Below, one piece after another: positions 51,801-60,800 of a DNA stretch of 64,000 nucleotides. The stretch is from Chaetorhynchus papuensis. Taxonomy: Eukaryota > Chordata > Aves > Passeriformes > Rhipiduridae. The notes under the pieces were generated by a model that searched no databases, was not told where the DNA came from, and was given only the letters and a program-made list of their open reading frames with translations. Location: NCBI GenBank assembly GCA_013396525.1, contig VWYX01000624.1, forward strand, positions 372,001 through 436,000, in the 5' to 3' direction. A program made the position numbers and the translations under genes. Every line of letters begins with the position of its first letter. Within the stretch, counting starts at the first letter, position 1.

Positions 51801-54800
51801 TTTGCAGGGAGATACCTCCATCCACTCAGGAACCACAGGCCGGAAACAACCTCCTGAGGAAAGCTCTTACTATCACTTTTGGAAAGAACTGAGCAAGGCT
51901 TATGCTTTTAAAATGAAAGGAAGAAGGGAGTATGATGGTGCTATATTTTCCTCCCCTTCCTTTAAATGTCACCCTAGTAATTAAAAACCACTTCCCCCCC
52001 TTTCAAGTAAAGACCTCAGTTCAATTCCTCCCTAAATCTCAGGGACCCTATTGCTTAACACACATCTTCCTGGACAAAGTACTTGCTGCAGGCCATCTCT
52101 CCACTGATGTACGTAAGGCTGTTCCCACAAGTCATCAGGACAAATGAGGCTTATGAAAAGTCTATCAGTTGGCACTGTTACGTGATTATCAGCTCTCCTG
52201 AGCTGTGAAGAGGAGAAAATTTGAGTCCAGTGCTGCTCCGGGGATATATTTTATGTTTACGACTCACCATGCTTTGAAGAAACTGTGTGAGTGTTGGAGA
52301 TTCACTTAAAGATTGTTGACCAGGTTGTACAGTGTGGGGAGCTTTTAAATCTAAATGCCTTCTTCATTCTTCAGAAGAAAGTAAGGTTTGCCCATAATCT
52401 GTTTCTCTCATTTAACTGACTTACAGGCAACAAAGCAGAAGAAACCCATTATGTTTAATGTCACCCTGATGAATGGCCAAAGCATCACTGTCCCTGCAGA
52501 CTCTGCTTCCACTGCCAAAGAGATCTGTCAGTTCATAGCAGATAAAACCAAACTGAAGGATGTCTTTGGGTTTTCACTCTACATTGCTGTGTTTGATAAG
52601 GTAAAGTGTAGAAAAATAGAATGAAAGCTCCCTTCTCTTTCTGTGGAGTTGCTGCTGCCCACCCAGCCTCACTGAGGACTCCTTCTGAATTCTGGAACAC
52701 CCTCAACCCAGTCCTGCACTGAAACCAAATCAGTTCTGAATCCCAGCTGGATCTCAGGACCTGATAATCCTATTCTGCTTTTCTGTTGGCTCATCTCTCA
52801 GCAATTCCCGCTGCAGCCCTGTAAGGTTTCCTTTGCCACATAGCTGACTAGTAAAAATACATCCACTTACCACATTCAACTTGCATATTCATCTGCTTAC
52901 CTTTTTGGAGTTTTTCTTGCTGTCAGGAGACCAGGAGCTTTGTGTTTATTGTCCTTCAGGCAGACCCAGAGCAGGCATGCCAGTAAATGCAGTGTCCCTT
53001 TGTGGCAGGTCTGGTCGCTGGGCGGGGGCCGAGACCATGTCCTGGATGCCATCTCTCAGTGCGAGCAGCTGGTGAAGGAGCGGGGCACACATGAACGCCA
53101 CGCACCCTGGCGCCTCTACTTCCGGAAGGAAATCTTCACCCCCTGGCATAACTCCCAGGAGGATCCTGTCAGCACTGATCTCATTTACCACCAAGTCATC
53201 CGTGGCATCCGATTCGGAGAGTACCGCTGTGAGAAGGTGGGTCTCCTGATTCATCCTCCCCAAGAGACAAAACTATATTAATGCTTCCCACATTAAAAAG
53301 CAGGAATATGAACTGAGTTTGTAGTGGATGTGAACAACCCTTCCCCTCTTAATGAACAATCCCCGTCCAGGTGATGGTGCCAGCTGACACCCTGGCAGCT
53401 CTAATTAATACTTTTTCTTTCCCTGCAACTTTCAGTTTACATGGGAACTTGGAGGCATGTCCAAAGGGGCAAACTGGGTCATACTTTAAAATATCTTTGC
53501 TAATAATCTCTCTGATGTTATGATTGTGTGAAGTTCTTCCCTCCTTATGCTGGATTACTGTTAAGAGCTATCCAGACAAAAATGGAGAAAGCCCCATTTC
53601 TAAATTGTTCAAAGATTGAAAGAGGCTATCTATAGCCTTTGTGACATCCTTCTAGGCCTCTTTTAATGGATTGTTTCAGGAGGAGGATTTGGTGGAAATA
53701 GGTGCAAAATATTGTTATATCCAATTTGGAGATACCATCCACAATGAACTTGTGCAGAAGGTGCTCCACGACTGTATCCCAGTGAAACAGCTGAAGTCCA
53801 AGCCCCTGGAAAAGTGGGTGAGCCTTATAACCTATGCACATGCTAAGGTAAGAGGTTTGTCTGGCACTGCTGGGTAACTACTCTTGAGCACCAGCTTCTG
53901 CTTCTTTCACCATTTCCATTTATGAGTAGTCTGTAGTGGAAGAAGGAAAACCAGCTCAGTTTGTAGATCCCAAATAGCTCATTAAGCCTGGGGGAGCAGA
54001 AAACCTTTCCACTCACACTTCTGTATGAAGAGTAGGGGGGAAGAATGAAAAAGTACATTTAAATCTCTAAATAGAGTAGCTTTTAAGGCTCTATTTACCA
54101 TCTGACAACCAAGTCAGGATGGGCATGGGATGGAATATTGGTTTTGATCTGGAAATGGATTACCTGAATTATTTCCATGGCATCCAAAATGTGTTAGACT
54201 CTGAAGAGGTCAGTGGGGATTTGAGGGAAATTTGGAATCCAGATGCCTGTGGGCACTATTAGCTGCATGTGGGTCCCTGGAGACCGTTCCTGATTTACTT
54301 TCTCCAGGTTCCCTTGACACCAGTAACAGCAGAGGATTGTTGGGATCTCTGGGGTCAGGCTTGTTCTTTATTGTCTGCAGATCATGCAAACCAGATTTTA
54401 CTGAGAAATCCTTGGGTGTGTTTTTTCCTGCAGGCCCCATACACACAGGACCATCTCTCCCCTCAGACTGTGAAGGAGCAACTTGTAGATTTTGCTCGCT
54501 TTCAGTGGCCTTTGCTTTTTTCCAGATTCTTTGAAGTCACTAAGTTTTCAGGTAATACCTGGAGCCTGGGAGAAGAGGACAGGTATAAGATCAGTAGGGG
54601 AAGACTTGAATATCATTGATAAGGAATTTTTTTCTATATTTTCAGGACCCAGTTTGCCTAAGAACCATTTCATCATTGCTATAAATTGGAAAGGCATCTG
54701 CTTCTTGGATGAGTCAGAAAAGCGGCTCCTTGAGCTGACCTTCCCAGAGATAACTGGCATCCACACCAACAGGTGAGAGCCCCAGAAAGACAAGATCTGA

Positions 54801-57800
54801 AGAAGGCATCTCTTCCATACTCAGAAAGGGTGTACCTTCTCTGCCACCTCCTAGGTGATTTAATCTGTGCCTGGAAAGGTGGTTTAGCCTAGGTCTGGGA
54901 AACAGAAAGGGGAAACTTCTGAGCAGCCTGTAAAGGAAATACTGAAAGGATTGGATCCTTCCAGCTGGTGGAAAGTGATCCTGCTCAGTCAGAAAGGTGT
55001 AAGGAAGCACAGACAGGCATCGAGACGAGTATGGCCCAAATAACTGACACAGTGAAGCCGTTGTCTGTTGTGCATGCTGGGAATTCACACACTTCTTGGG
55101 TGTCATGGACCAGAACAGGATCACTGAGAAAAGAGGTTAACCACTGCTTGCTCACAGCACACATCCTTGCATCAGGTCACTCGGAAAAAAGGGTTGTACA
55201 TACACAAAAAAGCCCCCTGTGAGGACTGCCAGAGATTTAATTAGTTGTCAAGTTACTCCAGAAGAAGGGTGTTCTTTTGTCTATATGGAAGCACTTTTAC
55301 ACAAAACATGGTGGAGTCCAGAATAAAGCTGAACCACTTCAGTCCTTCACACCTACCAGTTCATGGGAAGGCAAATTAGGAACTACCAGTATTCACTGTA
55401 AGGGAGTTATCTGCAAGGGTGCCTTGGCTGTGTTTTTAAGATGCTCTGGTAACAATTGTTCGATAATACATAGGGCAGTGAAGTCATTTGGACAGAGTTG
55501 CACTCTCATCACGCTTCGTGCTGAGGAGTTTGTTCTGACATCTGTAAATAGCGTTGTCATTGCTGAACTGGTGGTGACGTTCCTGGAAGGACTGAAGAAA
55601 AGGTCACGATTTGCTGTGGCGATGCAGGAGAAAAAATCCCAGGGTAAGTCCCACAACTTTTCTACAGGGTGGGGAAGAAAATCATGAGAGAATCCACAGC
55701 ATTTGTTTGAAGGTGCTCAGAGAGGAGAGGGGGAACTTCAGCAAGAGTCCCTTTGCTCCCAGGGGGATGCATCAGCACAGCATTGCTGAGCATAAGGCAA
55801 TGAGATTCAGTACCTTTGCACACAAATAACCTTTCCTTCTTCCTTCTCTGTCTTTACATATTTTATTTAGATAGTGTAGTGTCCAGGAATTCAGTTTAGT
55901 TATAGTAGGAAGTTGGATCTGGACTCTCTGGAAATACTTTGCAGAAGAATTTCACAGAGGCAGTAAACTGGAATTTTATGTGGAATGCAGGTGGCTCAAA
56001 CAGACCTATATGTTTAAAATGTAAACATTAACTTCCGGTACTTACAATTACTGAGTTCCTTTCCATGCTTTGCTGCCAGTCTAGACACAAAGTCAGCATT
56101 CACGTGAATCAAATGGAGATCTGTCATTGTTCTCAGTGGGTCAAAATCAGGGTGTCAGAGGAAACAGAAGTGATTTCTCTGAAGTGTTACTGGAAAATTA
56201 ACCGTATTTATCCAAATCACTTATTATTTATTAGCCAAATCACTTTCTACTGCTAACTGAATTCAGACCTTCAAAATACAATTCCCTTGTCTTTCATGTT
56301 GCAATCCCTTTGTATTTCCTTGTATTGTCAAGCCTGAACAGTACTCTCTTATTCTGTTTTCCAGAAGATCCCAGCATCCTGTCCTTCAAGAAGGGAGACT
56401 TGCTAATCTTCACTGAAGACAAAAGGCTGGATGCAGACTCTGGCTGGATTGTTGCCCAGAATGAAAGGACAGGCAAAACAGGGAATGTATTTTTGGAAGA
56501 CATCTACATCATTCCTTCTCTCACAAAACCCTCTAGTCAAGTGTTGGTAAGGAAAGCTAAGCACTCGCTGTGAAAAGACTGGAAGAAAATAGAAATGTTA
56601 AATATGGTTGAATTTGTAACTGGAAGACAATTGTCCCTCCAAAGACAGACAAGTTCTATACCTCCCATTGAAATAAAGCATTTCATTCTGTCCTGTCTGA
56701 AAATAAAACTAAACCTAGCCCAGACTCTAAGGAGAAGACTGCAGCTGCACAAAAGGAACGACTTAAAACCCGTCCCCCCAAACCCAGTCTATTCACCATG
56801 GCAGATTCCAGTGCCTGGAACCGGTAGCAATTAATGGGTATGGGTGCGCAGTTGAATCTTCCTGCATTCACTTTGGGCTTGAGTGGTGATCACATTATGC
56901 CTCAAGGGAACCTTTGAGTGCAGCAGGTTACTTTAAAAGAATATGGTCTTTGAGGGAGTCAAGGTTTCTCATTGATGCCTCTGCTAATAATTTCGTCTTC
57001 AGTTTTGGGCATTCAGTATATTGGATGTCGTGCTAATAGGTAAAAACCAGAAAAACTGGTGGCAAAACACACTAGAGAGAAGCAGGTGCTTTGTAAAACA
57101 TGTATTGTGCTTTGGATAATCACATACACTTCAATGTCCACTACTGTTGGGTCTGTGTAGATTGTTTCTTTGAGTCAACTGTTCCCAGGTCTTTCTTGAG
57201 TCTCTGGAGATGCTGCTTTTGAGACAGAAGGTCTCGGGCAGCACAGAGTACTACCTGTATCTACATGCTGAGTAACACCTGACAGTGCGTGCAGAGACCT
57301 GTCTCCAGGTGACATCTCTATGGGGCTGTGTTATTCCAGAGTTTGCTGATGATGTCTCCAGACCAGAGGAGGACAGCTTCACAGAACTCCTTCATGGAGG
57401 AACCTGATGAAGAGGATGTCAAGGTGAAGCCTTACACCCTGGAGGAGTTCTCCTACGAACACTTCAGGTGAAGCTCTGTGTAGAGTATGCCCTAGAAAAG
57501 TTCTTGTTGATCAGTAATCCTTAAAGCTTATTATGTAATGGCATCTCCCACTTCTGATTGGGTTTCTTCTTTTTGTTCCCTGTAATTGTGACGTTGGATA
57601 TGCAGAGATTCTGGCACATGGCCTATTGTATCTTAAGTCTGCAGAAATGCAAAGGAGAGGGTAGAAGAACTCCCCAGCTAGACTAACTTCTTCCAGCAGG
57701 CCCTATTCTTACTTCTCACCCCTTCTTCAGCTAGTGAGGATAGACAACATTTCAGGCCTCAGAAAGTAAGGGGAAAATTAGTTTTCTGAAAACCCATCTT

Positions 57801-60800
57801 CTTTTTTCAAGCCTCCTACCTTCTGGTTATACAGGAAACTACATTTCCCTGCTCTTGTTGACCTGCAGAATCAAAGGAGATCTGAGATCACGGTCTTGAG
57901 AAAGAACAGGTGACTTTGTGATAATGACCTCCTTTGTTCATAGCAATACTAATCCAGTAATTCTGTATTGCCTGCACTTGTCTTCATTCAGAACTCCTGA
58001 GAAGGAATCCATCAGCAAAGCTGTTCTTCAGAAATCCCGTGGGCACAGTCAACTGTGGGCACATTCTAAGGAACCTCTGAAACAGCCGTTGCTGAAGAGA
58101 GCATGCACAGACCCTGATCTTCGGGATTTGGCCTGTCAGGCCTTCATTGATATCCTTTCTTTCCCTTCTTTGGGACCTGAGAACACTCAGGGGAAGGAAG
58201 AGTTAGCTAGGTCTACTAAACTATCTCTATTGAGATACCTCAGCCAGCTTACATAAAGATGGAGTGGATCAAATCTGTTTCTCTTGTCTACAGAGGAAAG
58301 GCTCCTATTCCCTCCCAGTGCTCTGCAACTACTGATGGCTCACTTAACTGAGAACGTTGCTTTAGGAATGCAACATTTACTGCATATGCCTAGAGAAAGC
58401 AGCTACTAGCACAGTACAGATCACAGCCAAGCAGCAACTGCTGCATAGGGAAAGCGGGTAGGGGACAGACAGGGAACATGCTCCAGACCTTCCTCCCAGT
58501 ACTTGCCACTTAGATATCAACAAAGTCACCAACATTTTAGGATCCAGATGAAGCTTTCTATTTACCTTCAAAAACTGGCCTGCTTTTCTCCTTAACAGCG
58601 CATTCAGCCATCATGAAATTCATGGGAGACTACCCCTCAAAACAGGCACACTCCTCCGTGGAAGTCACTGACCAGATATTTGTGCCAGCTATCCAGGAGG
58701 AGGTCCTGCGGGATGAGATTTACTGTCAGATTATGAAGCAACTGACTGAAAACAGAAACAGGTGGGTGCAAACACCCTGCTCCTGCAGAGCCAGCCCTTA
58801 AGTGCAGGGGGCATCAGGAACCCCTGCTGTACTTGTGATGCAGTGGGGGCACTGGGAAGGATAAACAAATGTTGGAGTAACAGTTTGTCTTCCCCCTTTT
58901 GCCAGCTAGTGCTACGGGGCTCACTTTTGTGGAGTGCTCAGGACCACTCCCTGGCTCCCATCAGCATTCCACGCTCATCTCCTTGTGATGTGAGGCAGGC
59001 AAGGTGTCAGTGAGGCTCCCCTGCTCCTGAAGCAGTCTGTAGGGGAAACACGGCACTACATAGTCCTTGCATCCTTTCAGTGACTGCCCTGACAACTCTC
59101 CACTTAAGTTTCCCAACGGCAGCATTTCCCTCTCACAAAAACATAGTTCACATTGGATTTTTACCACCAGTGAATAAATACTTTCGAGTAGTTATATTAA
59201 TTAGGTTACAGATTATGCAGAACAGATTGGTTACAGAGGCACCTGCCCCCATAAAAGTCTCTGAAACAGGCTGGTGTTTTATTGCCCACTCACAAAACGA
59301 TAATTTAACTGACTTCCAGGGAAACTGAATTGCAAAAAGCAGCTTAAAATGATACTAATTATTAACGAAATTGTTTGCCTGTTTCTGGATGCATTGTGTT
59401 TATTTATTTATTTTCTTTCTTACTGTTCCACAAATACTACACATAGTGGAACTTTTATCATGTGTGTCAGTGTTGAATGGTAAATTCCCTCGCACGCAGT
59501 GAATCTTACAGGCTATTGAATGCATAGTCTGTAACCATGGTGCCAATGCCATGCCTGATGTATTCCACCAATTTAGTAGCTGTTGTGAGAGGGATCACTG
59601 ATGTGGAAAAAACCAATGTTTAAAAGGTGGCTATTTCCATATACTTTCATTAGAACAGCCAGAGCAACAAATCTTTCATCCTTCCCAGGCTGCTGTGTTG
59701 TGGACCACGTCCCACTCTCACACAGACACAAACACCACTGATCTATAGAGTATAAATGGGATTAAATAGTGTGTCTTCATCTGCAAAATTAGAACAGTAA
59801 GTGGGAATAAAGAAGCCAGGACCTCTTTATTCAGTGAAGTCTGATGCCCCTTCAGAGCCAGACATGCCGACTTTCCCAACCAAAACCACTTCACATCAGT
59901 GAGCATTTCAGAGCAATCCTGGGACACAGCTGAAGTGTGTTCTGCTCCTGGCTTTGAGGCAAGAGTGACTGACCACCTCAAGGCTGCAGAGCCCTTCTTA
60001 ATGGTGAGGGCAAGGTGCCAGAAGAGCTTCAGCTGGCAGATTTCACAGATGCAGAGGCTGGAAGAACTGGATTTCTGCCTGAAAAATAGTACCAGCTTGA
60101 CCTGGAGCATTTAAGAACTGCACCTACCTCACTACATAATGCTATTGACATATTCATTTTTCAGAACAGAACAGGAGTACATGTAAGGGGAAGCCAGTGC
60201 ATGTAAAGTGCTCATGCCCTGAGCAAAGCTGGCCAGTGCAGAGGGCAGGTGAATACATCCATTGAGAAACCACAATCTGAATACACGTGAACTTCAACAC
60301 CAAGTCAACAGTGGCTTTCCAAGAGGATGGCACCAGGGGCACTCCTGCTAAGATGTCTGCTAAACTGAAATTTATATTTATTCATGAGGTTTGCATCTGT
60401 CATTGGTATTTCTTATGCAGGACTTGGCATTGTCTTCACAGGCAGGCTGTGGTTGTTGCCCAGCAAATGAATGCCAGAGCCTATGTTGATTTCCAGCTCT
60501 CTGCTGAATGGGACCATGATGGGAGTGTATTTCTCTTCCCTGTAGCTGTGTGTGTGGTCAAACAGAGTGTGTGCGTGTAGATGTGTGATCAAACAGAGAA
60601 TTATATGTGGCTGTAGCAGAACTGTTGGCTTTCTGTTCCCAGGTACAGCGAGACCAAGGGCTGGCAGCTCCTCTGGCTCTGCACCGGCCTCTTCCCACCC
60701 AGCAAGTCACTGCTCAAACATGCCCAGAAGTTCATAGAGACACGTCAGAAAGAAACACTGGCCCTGGGGTGCCGTCAAAGGATTCAGACGGTAATGAGGT

